The position numbers were made by a program, and so were the translations under genes. A model generated the notes under the pieces. The model was given only the letters and a program-made list of their open reading frames with translations, was not told the origin of the DNA and did no database searches. From assembly GCF_013307205.1 (NCBI RefSeq), contig NZ_CP028940.1, forward strand, positions 1,223,702 through 1,287,701: a stretch of 64,000 nt of DNA, in the 5' to 3' direction. Of this stretch, positions 15,909 through 24,050 are shown in pieces. Each line of letters opens with the position of its first letter. The first letter of the stretch is position 1. This stretch comes from Polynucleobacter arcticus. GTDB taxonomy: Bacteria; Pseudomonadota; Gammaproteobacteria; Burkholderiales; Burkholderiaceae.

Positions 15909-18311
15909 TTATTTGCGACGCGCTTTAGTGCTTCGTACTGGTGGCTTAGTACCGGCAGGTTTTACGGCTGGTCTACTAGGCTTAGCAGATTGTGCAGCCT
16001 GGCTAGTGCTGCGACCCGCTTTGTTTTTAGATTGATTGGCACTCAAATTGCCGCCAGACTTAGCGGCATTGACATTAACACCCGCATGTTTTTGGGGCTC
16101 CTTACTACCGGGGCGACCTTTCTTTGGCGATGCCTTCTTATTGGGTCTACCGGTATCACTTGCCAAAACAATTTGGCGGCGATTGGTTGTGCCACCAGGC
16201 TCAAGACCTACGGACTTCACCAGGCTGAATTCAATCTTACGAGCGTCTAGATCAACACGACTGACTAAGACATGCACACGATCGCCCAAGCGATAGCGGA
16301 TACCCGTTCTTTCACCGCGCAACTCTTGGCGGGCTTCGTCATACTGGAAGTAATCACCACCAAGCTCAGTCACGTGAATCATGCCCTCGACAAAGAGATT
16401 TTCCAATTGAATAAATAAACCGAATGTTGCTACCCCAGTGACAGTGCCGGCATATTCTTGACCTAAATGATCGCGCATGTAGTAACACTTTAGCCAAGCC
16501 TCAACATCACGAGATGCCTCATCTGCACGGCGTTCGTTTGACGAGCAATGAACACCCAACTGACCCCAAATCGGCAATGTCGCATTAGCACCCTTAGGTA
16601 ATTTAGGTGCACGAGTGCCATTCGCTGCTGCCTCTTTGGCATCACTGTGGGACTTCTTGGCATTGACCGCATTTTCACGACCCTTGCCTTTACGGGGCAA
16701 CGTGAGATTTAACGGAACTAGTGGTGGCAAAACTGGTACGTAAGGCTTCTTTACTAGAATTGCTTTGATAACGCGATGCGTTAAAAGATCAGGGTAACGT
16801 CGAATCGGGCTGGTGAAATGAGAGTAAGCAGGATATGCCAAGCCAAAGTGGCCCTCATTATCTGGCTGGTACATCGCCTGTTGCATCGCACGCAACACGA
16901 CTGTTTGCAGCATATTGACATCAGGACGATCTTTAATTTCTCGCATCAGCTTGGCAAAGTCCTTGGGCTTAGGCTTTTCACCACCGTCCAATGACAAACC
17001 AGAGGTACGCAAAACTTGACGCAATGTTACCAACTTCTCTTCAGAAGGCTCACCATGAACACGATAAAGGCTGAGATGCTTATTCTTATCAATAAAGTCT
17101 GCAGCGCAAACGTTGGCCGTCAACATGCACTCTTCAATTAAGCGATGGGCATCATTACGAAGACGAGGCTCAATGCGGAGAATCTTGCCAAGCTCATTAC
17201 TAATAATTTGGGTTTCAGTGGTTTCGAACTCAATGGCACCACGCTTTTGGCGTGCATCTAATAGGATCTTATAAAGCGAATAGAGATTCGTTAATAAAGG
17301 TCTGAGCTCACTAAAACGAGTAGCTTCAGGGCCCTTACTATTAGAAAGAATCTCCCACACCGTATCGTATGTAAAACGTTGCGCAGAGTGCATGACCGCT
17401 GGATAGAACTGATAAGCCAACACCACACCGTTGTTATCTACAACCGAATCGCAGACCATACATAAACGATCAACGCCAGGATTTAATGAACACAGCCCAT
17501 TAGAGATTTTCTCTGGCAGCATCGGTATCACACGTCTTGGGAAATACACTGAGGTTGCACGTAGGAGACCCTCATCATCCAGGGGGTGTCCTGGCTTTAC
17601 ATAATGAGATACATCAGCAATAGCTACGATCAGTCTCCAAGCCTTACTCTTGCCGTACATAACCGGCTCGCAATACACCGCATCATCAAAGTCACGGGCA
17701 TCCGCACCATCAATAGTGACAAGCGGTACATCGCGCAAATCTACTCTACCCTCAAGATCCGATTGCTGTACGGTATCAGGCAATGCCTCTGCTTCTTTTT
17801 TCGCAGCATTAGAAAATTCGTGGGGAACGCCGTACTTGCGGACGGCAATCTCAATCTCCATACCAGGATCATCAATCTCGCCGAGCACTTCAATAACACG
17901 GCCAACAGCTTGACGATAACTATCTGGATAGTCGATGATCTCGGCACTCACTACCTGCCCTAATTTGGCGTCACCCTGACCCTTTGGTGGAATCAGAATA
18001 TCGTGGCCAATCCGCTTATCTTCCGGCGCAACAATCAAAACGCCATTCTCATTTAAGAGACGTCCAATGACTACTTTGTTGGCATGCAAAATGACATCCA
18101 CGATCTGCCCCTCTGGGCGACCACGTCGATCGGTTCCTAAAACCCTGGTATTTACTCTGTCCCCATGCATGACGCGAGACATTTCTCTTTCAGAAAGAAA
18201 AATATCTTCGCCACCATCATCGGGGATTACAAATCCAAATCCATCTCGGTGACCTTGGACCGTTCCTAATCGATCAGCCTCTCGTGGCACCAAGTTTTTT
18301 GCTTTACGCAT
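15909..18311 (-). CDS. rnr: Ribonuclease R
   Basis: Processive 3'-5' exoribonuclease of 800 aa that degrades structured RNA. Order of domains: cold-shock domains (about 15-160), RNB catalytic domain (about 195-520; contains DGADARDFDDAVY with the metal-binding aspartates), S1 domain (about 610-695; YAGTVTGVATFGLFIQLE), and a long basic Lys/Arg/Ala/Pro tail (about 715-800). A basic insert lies between RNB and S1 (about 535-570, rich in KSHSDAKE). It is upstream of rlmB and likely in the same transcript. Confidence 0.97.
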   Translation of the reverse strand: MRKAKNLVPREADRLGTVQGHRDGFGFVIPDDGGEDIFLSEREMSRVMHGDRVNTRVLGTDRRGRPEGQIVDVILHANKVVIGRLLNENGVLIVAPEDKRIGHDILIPPKGQGDAKLGQVVSAEIIDYPDSYRQAVGRVIEVLGEIDDPGMEIEIAVRKYGVPHEFSNAAKKEAEALPDTVQQSDLEGRVDLRDVPLVTIDGADARDFDDAVYCEPVMYGKSKAWRLIVAIADVSHYVKPGHPLDDEGLLRATSVYFPRRVIPMLPEKISNGLCSLNPGVDRLCMVCDSVVDNNGVVLAYQFYPAVMHSAQRFTYDTVWEILSNSKGPEATRFSELRPLLTNLYSLYKILLDARQKRGAIEFETTETQIISNELGKILRIEPRLRNDAHRLIEECMLTANVCAADFIDKNKHLSLYRVHGEPSEEKLVTLRQVLRTSGLSLDGGEKPKPKDFAKLMREIKDRPDVNMLQTVVLRAMQQAMYQPDNEGHFGLAYPAYSHFTSPIRRYPDLLTHRVIKAILVKKPYVPVLPPLVPLNLTLPRKGKGRENAVNAKKSHSDAKEAAANGTRAPKLPKGANATLPIWGQLGVHCSSNERRADEASRDVEAWLKCYYMRDHLGQEYAGTVTGVATFGLFIQLENLFVEGMIHVTELGGDYFQYDEARQELRGERTGIRYRLGDRVHVLVSRVDLDARKIEFSLVKSVGLEPGGTTNRRQIVLASDTGRPNKKASPKKGRPGSKEPQKHAGVNVNAAKSGGNLSANQSKNKAGRSTSQAAQSAKPSRPAVKPAGTKPPVRSTKARRK

Positions 18312-18441
18312 TTAATTCCTTCGGCAATACATGCCTTATATTTCAATAAAAATTCTGAATTAGCCTACTGTATCAAACCATCAAGTCTGAAGGGGGAAAG
18401 GTTAAAACGGGTTATAAAGTGGGCCAGGAGGCACATACCTT

Positions 18442-18447
18442 TATAAT
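18442..18447 (+). promoter_or_regulatory. -10 box of the tRNA-Leu gene
   Basis: A perfect TATAAT lies nine bases before the mature tRNA 5' end. I see no good -35 match at the right distance. The precursor leader would be only a few bases long. Confidence 0.5.
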
Positions 18448-18455
18448 AACGGCAT

Positions 18456-18542
18456 GCCCAGGTGGCGAAATTGGTAGACGCACCAGCTTCAGGTGCTGGC
18501 GATCGTAAGGTTGTGGGGGTTCGAGTCCCTTCCTGGGCACCA
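18456..18542 (+). tRNA. tRNA-Leu (anticodon CAG)
   Basis: Class II tRNA of 87 nt. The acceptor stem GCCCAGG pairs with CCTGGGC, the anticodon arm CCAGC-TTCAGGT-GCTGG gives anticodon CAG, a long variable arm follows (typical of tRNA-Leu), the T arm has GGTTCGAGTCC, and CCA is encoded. It reads CUG codons. Confidence 0.97.
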
Positions 18543-18596
18543 AATACACCTACAAAGACCTATATGGGGACCCAACAGCCCTTTTTCAATAGGTGC

Positions 18597-19094
18597 TCAA
18601 ATACCCATGGTTCGATGCAAAATCTTGGGCTTCATTTCTTCCCAAAGACTTTCAAACTCCTCAGCCCTAGCCTCAGATAGCTCAATGGGTGCAAAGAGGC
18701 CGCTAAAGAAGATGGTCTTTTTGGGGGCTAAGGTCTTTTCAAACTCAGTCAGCCCAACCGGCTTATCCTCAATATCCCGTGTTAGCTGAGCAGAACAGAC
18801 AATCGCTTCCTCATCATCGTGATCAATCACAGCGAATTCGATCAACTGCTGGGACCGATCCAAAATAACCAGCGTTCCCCTAGCGTAGCAAACTGCCTCA
18901 TGCTCTTGAACGACATAAGCCAAAAATTGGTTTTCCTCGTCTTGATTCATGCTGAGGTCATCGACAAAAAAGAGATATTGATCACCCGCACCATTAACCA
19001 ATGTGAATACCTTAGGAATAACGCCATGGGCTAAAGCGAGGTTGCGGTAATAGGTAGAGATTTCTACTGCGAGGTTTACAGCGAAAAGATGCAT
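18597..19094 (-). CDS. Conserved-looking hypothetical protein, 165 aa
   Basis: I do not recognise this family. The protein is soluble and acidic, with no signal peptide or membrane segment. It has a stretch FVDDLSMNQDEENQFLAY and a C-terminal helix EARAEEFESLWEEMKPK. Codon use resembles the neighbours. It is convergent with tRNA-Leu and lies 24 bp downstream of the dienelactone hydrolase gene on the same strand, so the two may form an operon. Confidence 0.75.
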   Translation of the reverse strand: MHLFAVNLAVEISTYYRNLALAHGVIPKVFTLVNGAGDQYLFFVDDLSMNQDEENQFLAYVVQEHEAVCYARGTLVILDRSQQLIEFAVIDHDDEEAIVCSAQLTRDIEDKPVGLTEFEKTLAPKKTIFFSGLFAPIELSEARAEEFESLWEEMKPKILHRTMGI

Positions 19095-19118
19095 TGGATA
19101 GATTTATTAGTAACGCGC

Positions 19119-19805
19119 TTAATCAGATAGTTGGGTTTTTAAGAAAGTCATCGTGCGCTCCCAAGCCAAATCAGCTGCAGCCGAGTTGTATTGCAACGGT
19201 GGTAACTGTCTCGAATCTGACTTAGGGTTCGCAAATGCATGTTTGGCATCATAGCGCTGGAAGTCATAACTCACTCCAGCCATCTTTAACTTTTCCTCAA
19301 GCTGATCCACACCTGCGATAGAGAAAAATTCATCCTGAATAGCCCAATGGGCTAGCATTGGCTTTTTGATAGCCTGCGCATCCACGTATTCTAATGGCGG
19401 GTAGCCATACCAAACCACCGTGCCATCACATTCTGGAACAAGGGCAGCCGACAATACCGTGAGTGCCCCACCCATACAGAAACCAGTGATAGCTACTTTA
19501 GCGCTCCCCGTTGCTTTGAGGTACTGAACAGCGCCACGAATATCCTGGCTTGCAACCTCTCCAAAGTTGAGATCATTCATCAAGTGCTCAGCTTCATTTG
19601 CCTCTAGCGCCAATTTACCGCGATAGAGGTCGGGCACTAGAGCGCGGTAACCCGCCTTAGCTAAACGATCGGCAACAGATCGAATTTCATCATCATGACC
19701 CCACCACTCCTGAATGACCACCACACCAGGTGCATTTTGAACATTCGCTGGCTCCACTAGATAGGCTTCTACTGTTTTGCCGTCAGGTCTTTGAAATGTA
19801 ATCAT
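19119..19805 (-). CDS. Dienelactone hydrolase family protein
   Basis: Alpha/beta hydrolase of 228 aa. The family's catalytic triad is present: Cys110 in GFCMGG (nucleophile), Asp158 in IQDEF and His189 in AKHAFANP. The N-terminal E36 region in QEWWG also matches dienelactone hydrolases. The true substrate is open; aromatic-ring degradation genes are not nearby, so a general carboxymethylene-lactone or ester hydrolase is as likely. Confidence 0.93.
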   Translation of the reverse strand: MITFQRPDGKTVEAYLVEPANVQNAPGVVVIQEWWGHDDEIRSVADRLAKAGYRALVPDLYRGKLALEANEAEHLMNDLNFGEVASQDIRGAVQYLKATGSAKVAITGFCMGGALTVLSAALVPECDGTVVWYGYPPLEYVDAQAIKKPMLAHWAIQDEFFSIAGVDQLEEKLKMAGVSYDFQRYDAKHAFANPKSDSRQLPPLQYNSAAADLAWERTMTFLKTQLSD

Positions 19806-19832
19806 TGAAGTCTCTTTTCTTTAAAAAATGAA

Positions 19833-21074
19833 CTAGCTTGTGCTTGATGTCACTGGTTTATCAGTGTGAATATATCCCACTAGCCAGAAGGTCAGCAAGC
19901 CGCATGCTACTGCCCCATAGCCAACTAGGTTGTAGTGCTCCATCTTTCCATCAACTCCAATCGTCACTACCATCCCTGCTATGACTGAGGCTAGACCCGA
20001 TGCCAGCATCTGCACAGAGCCCACTAGACTCATAAAAGTACCACGGTTTTTAGCATCCACCATTTGACTCACCATCGCCATGGCTGGAATCATCCGCCCG
20101 GAGATCAGAATAAAAAATGCTGTTGAGTTTATGAGCACCACCCAAAGCGGAACAGGCATGAGATTAGTAGTGACTAGTAAGGGGATGAGGCTGGCGATCG
20201 CCAATACCTTAAAGACCATCACCTTACCGTAGCGGTCGGCCATGTGGCCAACTAACCTAGAGGTCATTAAGGTAGCAATGCCACCGCTAAGATAAATCAG
20301 TGGAATATATGCATTATCAATACCCACATTGGATGTGAGATACAAAGCAATGTAGGGTATGACGGAAAAACCGGTCAACATGATGAGTGCCATAAAGATA
20401 AATGCACGAAGATGTTGATGGGCAGCAAAGACATGCCAAATTTGACTTAGGCGACTACCTTCATGGGTATGGCCCAAGTGACCTACTATCCGAGGAATGT
20501 TGCGATAGCCTAAATACAAAATTACACTGGATAACAAGGCAATAAAAATGAATGGGGCACGCCAACCTAATGACGGAATATGGTTGGCCAGAAATAGACT
20601 CAGTGGCACACCGGCAACGGTGGATACCGAGAAAGCCGACATCACTATTCCTAATGCTTTTCCCCTGCGCTCAAATGGAATGGAGTCCGCAACAATGGTT
20701 TGCACTAAAGATCCTAAGATTCCTCCAAAGGCGCCTGCAAATGCTCGGGCTATAAACAATGAATGGTAATCGGGGGCTAGACCACACACTAAAGTGGCAA
20801 TAATGAAGCAGGCATATAAGCTGAGTAATAGCACTCGCCGCTCAAACCGATCCACAAAATACGTGGCAAATACGCCGGCAATGGCAGCGGCGAAGGTGTA
20901 TGAGGATAGTAGAAGGCCAAACTCGTGGGTATTGATGTTGAGCTCCCGGATAAATTCTGGGCCCAAAGGCATCATGATCATGAAATCGAGGATGTGGGTG
21001 AACTGAATTCCGGCCAAAGAGAATAAGAAAAAGCGTTCTTTCTGCTTACCTCCTGGGCTGTATTGCTCTGTCAA
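19833..21074 (-). CDS. MFS transporter
   Basis: Major facilitator of 413 aa with about twelve hydrophobic segments. The cytoplasmic loop motif reads DRFERR in the N-half (loop 2-3) and a repeat HMADRYGKV occurs in the C-half. The family resembles drug or sugar efflux members of the DHA1 type, but the substrate cannot be inferred. It lies 27 bp upstream of the dienelactone hydrolase on the same strand and may be coexpressed. Confidence 0.9.
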   Translation of the reverse strand: MTEQYSPGGKQKERFFLFSLAGIQFTHILDFMIMMPLGPEFIRELNINTHEFGLLLSSYTFAAAIAGVFATYFVDRFERRVLLLSLYACFIIATLVCGLAPDYHSLFIARAFAGAFGGILGSLVQTIVADSIPFERRGKALGIVMSAFSVSTVAGVPLSLFLANHIPSLGWRAPFIFIALLSSVILYLGYRNIPRIVGHLGHTHEGSRLSQIWHVFAAHQHLRAFIFMALIMLTGFSVIPYIALYLTSNVGIDNAYIPLIYLSGGIATLMTSRLVGHMADRYGKVMVFKVLAIASLIPLLVTTNLMPVPLWVVLINSTAFFILISGRMIPAMAMVSQMVDAKNRGTFMSLVGSVQMLASGLASVIAGMVVTIGVDGKMEHYNLVGYGAVACGLLTFWLVGYIHTDKPVTSSTS

Positions 21075-21197
21075 TGGTTGCTTTACATGAATTTAGGGAT
21101 ATGACATTATCAAGGCTTAGCAACAAAATTGCTGATTAATCTTGTTGGCTAGACCAAAACAATTCGTAAAAATTCCCTACATTAGACCCACATACTT

Positions 21198-21683
21198 ATG
21201 ATTGAAGCGCTCATCAATTTCCCCTTACTCGCACTCGTAAGGGATGCATCGTGGGGGATAGTTGGACTAATCACCATATTGATTTTTCATGGCAGCGCCA
21301 TTAATCACATTTATATGGTGTTTGAACGACGCACTACTAAATACTTAAAATTGATTCAATACAACCGTGTATTTGCTCACTTCTATGCTTCATTTGTTTT
21401 CATCGCAATCACCCACTTGCTTGAAATTCTCCTTTGGGCAATCTTCATTTTTAGCTTCAATCTCTTTAAAGAGCCTATAGATGCCATTCTTTTTGCTGGC
21501 AGCTGCTACACAACCGTTGGCTTTGAACCCGATGCCTTACCAGATGGCTGGAAAACCTTGGCCTTCTTCATCTCCTTCACGGGACTTTTCTCCTTAGCGT
21601 GGACCACTTCCATCATGTTTGGCATGACCACCACCTATAAAGAGGCTTGGAATTTGAAATACAAAGATCGATTTAACCTATAA
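21198..21683 (+). CDS. Small membrane protein with a potassium-channel-like pore loop
   Basis: Protein of 161 aa with hydrophobic segments near 18-32, 60-88 and 120-145 and, between the last two, a re-entrant segment with SCYTTVGFE at 102-110. TTVGF resembles the K+ channel filter T-V-G-Y/F-G, but the final Gly is Glu. The layout helix-pore-helix matches two-transmembrane ion channels with an extra N-terminal helix. Channel activity and ion choice are inferences. No regulatory (RCK) domain is present. Confidence 0.75.
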   Translation: MIEALINFPLLALVRDASWGIVGLITILIFHGSAINHIYMVFERRTTKYLKLIQYNRVFAHFYASFVFIAITHLLEILLWAIFIFSFNLFKEPIDAILFAGSCYTTVGFEPDALPDGWKTLAFFISFTGLFSLAWTTSIMFGMTTTYKEAWNLKYKDRFNL

Positions 21684-21751
21684 ACAGGACAAATGTTGTT
21701 GCGTTGCAGTAAAGTGGAGTATCATTAGGGTTAACCCTTAAGGAGCTCACC

Positions 21752-21907
21752 ATGGCACATTCAAACTCAGTTCAATATCAACAAACATCACTAGTTAGCT
21801 TTAAGCCTTTATTGGCAATTAAAGACTTCTTTGCTCTATTGGCAGCAGCCTTTAACGAAGCCAAGATGATGGAACAGCAATCACGTAAAACAAGCGGAAA
21901 CTGGTAA
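21752..21907 (+). CDS. Small protein of 51 aa, unknown function
   Basis: ATG at 21752 is preceded by AAGGAG at 8 bp and by a palindrome GGGTTAACCC. The product is mostly one amphipathic helix around residues 17-40 (FKPLLAIKDFFALLAAAF) with a basic tail ending in KTSGNW. A possible promoter TTGTTG-18 bp-TATCAT lies upstream. I do not recognise the family. It was close to a terminator that an insertion sequence has since split. Confidence 0.6.
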   Translation: MAHSNSVQYQQTSLVSFKPLLAIKDFFALLAAAFNEAKMMEQQSRKTSGNW

Positions 21908-21931
21908 TTTCTGACTGATTAAGCGCTGTTT

Positions 21932-21947
21932 TGGCCATTAATGGCCA
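21932..21947. repeat. 16-bp perfect palindrome TGGCCATTAATGGCCA
   Basis: Fully self-complementary sequence 25 bp after the 51-aa gene, flanked by GCTG/CAGC that could lengthen a stem on the minus strand. It has no T run, so it is not a terminator by itself; it may be an operator or an mRNA-stability hairpin. Confidence 0.6.
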
Positions 21948-21957
21948 GCCCGAAGAT

Positions 21958-21968
21958 AAAAGCCTCTG
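21958..21968. terminator. Left arm of a terminator split by the insertion sequence
   Basis: AAAAGCCTCTG here pairs with CAGAGGCTTTTT at 23424-23435. Removing the insertion and one copy of the target duplication leaves a 10-bp stem with the loop GAATGT and a T run, a normal bidirectional rho-independent terminator for the 51-aa gene and the 167-aa gene. Confidence 0.75.
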
Positions 21969-22026
21969 GAATGTGAACTGACCCACAAAAGTTGGACACC
22001 CAATCCAACTCAACAGGGTCAGTCTC

Positions 22027-22548
22027 ATGTCCAAATACAGCAAAGAGTTTAAGCTAGTAGTTATTCAGCATTACCTCTCCGGTAGGGGTGGTTTTAAAAC
22101 TATTGGAGATCAATACGGCGTTAAATACGCCTATGTTCGCAAATGGGTTCATGCTTACAAAGCCCATGGCCCACACAGCCTCAATCAGAGTTACGTCCAG
22201 TACACGCCTACCTTCAAGCTATCTGTCTTGCAGCATATGGGGCAGCACCAGCTCTCCATTAATCAAGCGGCAGCCCACTTTAATATCCCCGCACCCAGCA
22301 CGATTGGTCAATGGCAACGTCTTTACAATGAAGGCGGTATCACAGCCCTAGAACCTAAGCCCAAGGGACGGCCACCCATGTCAAAACCCTGTAAACCATT
22401 TATTCCGACTAATAAGCCGGTGACCCAGATGACTCCACAAGAGCTCATGCAAGAGCTTGAGTACCGCAGGGTGGAGACTGATTACCTAAAAAAGCTCGAG
22501 GCCTTAGCCCAGCAAAAACACTTGGCAAGCAAGAACAAGCCCAAGTAA
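22027..22548 (+). CDS. IS3-family transposase OrfA
   Basis: Protein of 173 aa with two helix-turn-helix units: about 1-50 (SKYSKEFKLVVIQHYLSGRG) and about 58-110 (YTPTFKLSVLQHMG), and a leucine-rich C-terminal part. It binds the inverted repeats and regulates transposition. The in-frame end continues past the slippery site to a stop at 22546-22548; with frameshifting it becomes the N-terminal part of OrfAB. Confidence 0.93.
   Translation: MSKYSKEFKLVVIQHYLSGRGGFKTIGDQYGVKYAYVRKWVHAYKAHGPHSLNQSYVQYTPTFKLSVLQHMGQHQLSINQAAAHFNIPAPSTIGQWQRLYNEGGITALEPKPKGRPPMSKPCKPFIPTNKPVTQMTPQELMQELEYRRVETDYLKKLEALAQQKHLASKNKPK
22488..22494 (+). promoter_or_regulatory. A6G slippery heptamer for -1 frameshifting
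   Basis: AAAAAAG stands in frame as A-AAA-AAG in orfA. A -1 shift leads into an open frame that runs without a stop through to the end of orfB, giving a fusion of about 453 aa. This is the known expression mode of IS3-family elements. Confidence 0.85.
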
Positions 22549-22586
22549 TTACTGAGTTAAGGCAGCAATACCCCTTACAGATCATC

Positions 22587-23387
22587 TTGGCTGTCGCCAA
22601 GATGGCTAGAAGTGTTTATTACTACCAGGTGGGGCTTAGTAAGCAGACTGATCCCTATCTTGCAGTCAAGACCCAGATCAGCGCCATCTACCATCGCCAC
22701 AAAGGGCGCTATGGTTATCGGCGAGTCCATTTGGAGCTCGGTAACTTGCAACACTACCTTGATCCTAAGACTGTACAAAAGCTCATGGGACAACTTGGAC
22801 TCAAATCCACCGTTCGCCCTAAGCGCTACCAGTCTTATAAGGGGTCTGTGGGTAAGGTAGCCCCCAACTTGCTAGAGCGCCACTTTGTAGCTAGCAAACC
22901 CAATCAAAAGTGGGTTACTGATGTCACCGAGTTCAATATCGGAGGGCAGAAGGTGTATCTCTCACCCATCTTAGATCTATATAACCAAGAGATCATCTCC
23001 TATGAGATTGCGGATCGACCACAGATTAGCTCAGTCATGCAGATGCTCCAAAAAGCTTTTAAGCAACTAAAACCAAAAGATAAACCCATGCTGCACTCAG
23101 ACCAAGGCTGGCAATACCGGATGGGTATTTATCAGCAGGCCCTGCACCAGCAAGGCATTACTCAGAGCATGTCCAGGAAAGGTAATTGCTTGGATAACGC
23201 TGTCATGGAAAACTGGTTTGGAGTGATGAAGACCGAGTTCTTCTACCAACAGAAGTTTGAGACTATCGAATTATTTAAAGCGCAACTGAGGGAATACATC
23301 GACTACTACAACCATGATCGGATCAAACAAAAGCTAAAGGGATTAAGTCCAGTTAATTACCGAACTCAATCCCTCGTGCTAACCTAA
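22587..23387 (+). CDS. IS3-family transposase OrfB (DDE catalytic domain)
   Basis: Open frame of 266 aa from its first usable start; as OrfAB the catalytic part begins at the frameshift. The integrase core holds the DDE triad: Asp in WVTDVTEF, Asp in LHSDQGWQY and Glu in MENWFGVMKTE. The HTH_21 region with HKGRYGYRRVH precedes it. No stop or frameshift damages it. Confidence 0.93.
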   Translation: MAVAKMARSVYYYQVGLSKQTDPYLAVKTQISAIYHRHKGRYGYRRVHLELGNLQHYLDPKTVQKLMGQLGLKSTVRPKRYQSYKGSVGKVAPNLLERHFVASKPNQKWVTDVTEFNIGGQKVYLSPILDLYNQEIISYEIADRPQISSVMQMLQKAFKQLKPKDKPMLHSDQGWQYRMGIYQQALHQQGITQSMSRKGNCLDNAVMENWFGVMKTEFFYQQKFETIELFKAQLREYIDYYNHDRIKQKLKGLSPVNYRTQSLVLT

Positions 23388-23453
23388 TTAAACTGTCCAG
23401 CTTTTGTGGGTCAGTTCAAATGTCAGAGGCTTTTTCTTTTTCAGAATTGATCC

Positions 23454-23957
23454 CTAACGCTGGATGTAATAACCATAGACGCACCGTGAACCGCCCCGAG
23501 AGGGATTGTGCGTGTCCTGAATAACGCCATTCGTTACCGCTGTTAAGTGTTTAGAAACCTTCACGATGAGTGTTCCGTGAGGTAATTCATTAGCAAGTAA
23601 GTGAACCTGGCAGCCTGCCCCAATTTTCATAGTGGGAACCCACTTAAATCCGTGGCCCAGAATGTAATCATGAAAGACATTGCGATGATTGCCATTCCGA
23701 GGTGAGGCACCCTGAGCGTTTAATCTGCGGGCCAACTTGTCGTTGCGCTGATCTGCATATGTCGCATTGGCTACTCGAAGATCTTCGTATACCTGCATAT
23801 AGGGCAACTGAGCGGCAATGGCGATGGCCCGAACAACGCAATCGCCTGCCCCACCCTTGAAACCCGCGGCCTCTCTACCTCCATCATTGAATTGAAAACC
23901 CAGCGCCTGTCCACTGGCCTTAGGAAGCTTGGCAAAAGGATTTAAAAAGCTAAACAT
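23454..23957 (-). CDS. Possible papain-like cysteine peptidase-fold protein, 167 aa
   Basis: The sequence GAGDCVVRAIAIA at 37-49 puts Cys40 at the start of a helix, and later SKHLTAVTNGVIQDTH gives His137 and Asp148 in a strand pair, the order and spacing expected of a papain-like Cys-His-Asp triad. Proteins with this pattern occur on phages and plasmids as well as in chromosomes. I recognise no named family. It lies next to the insertion sequence; its transcription once ended at the now split terminator. Confidence 0.65.
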   Translation of the reverse strand: MFSFLNPFAKLPKASGQALGFQFNDGGREAAGFKGGAGDCVVRAIAIAAQLPYMQVYEDLRVANATYADQRNDKLARRLNAQGASPRNGNHRNVFHDYILGHGFKWVPTMKIGAGCQVHLLANELPHGTLIVKVSKHLTAVTNGVIQDTHNPSRGGSRCVYGYYIQR

Positions 23958-24050
23958 GGATGGGCTGGGTAGTGGAATATGTGGGTTTTAAAGAAAAATG
24001 GACTTGCCTCTCAGCAAATCCATTTCATGTTGAGGCTAAATAAAGAAACC

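Larger units (their letters stand above)
21974..23418 (+). mobile_element. IS3-family insertion sequence, IS150 group, intact
   Basis: Length 1,445 bp. Terminal inverted repeats start TGAACTGACCCACAAAAG at both ends, with one mismatch in the following bases (TTGGACA / CTGGACA). The flanks carry AATG on each side, a 4-bp target duplication. It encodes OrfA and OrfB, with an A6G slippery site for making the OrfAB transposase. Ends, length and orfA size (173 aa) resemble IS150. All parts look complete, so it may be active. Confidence 0.93.
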
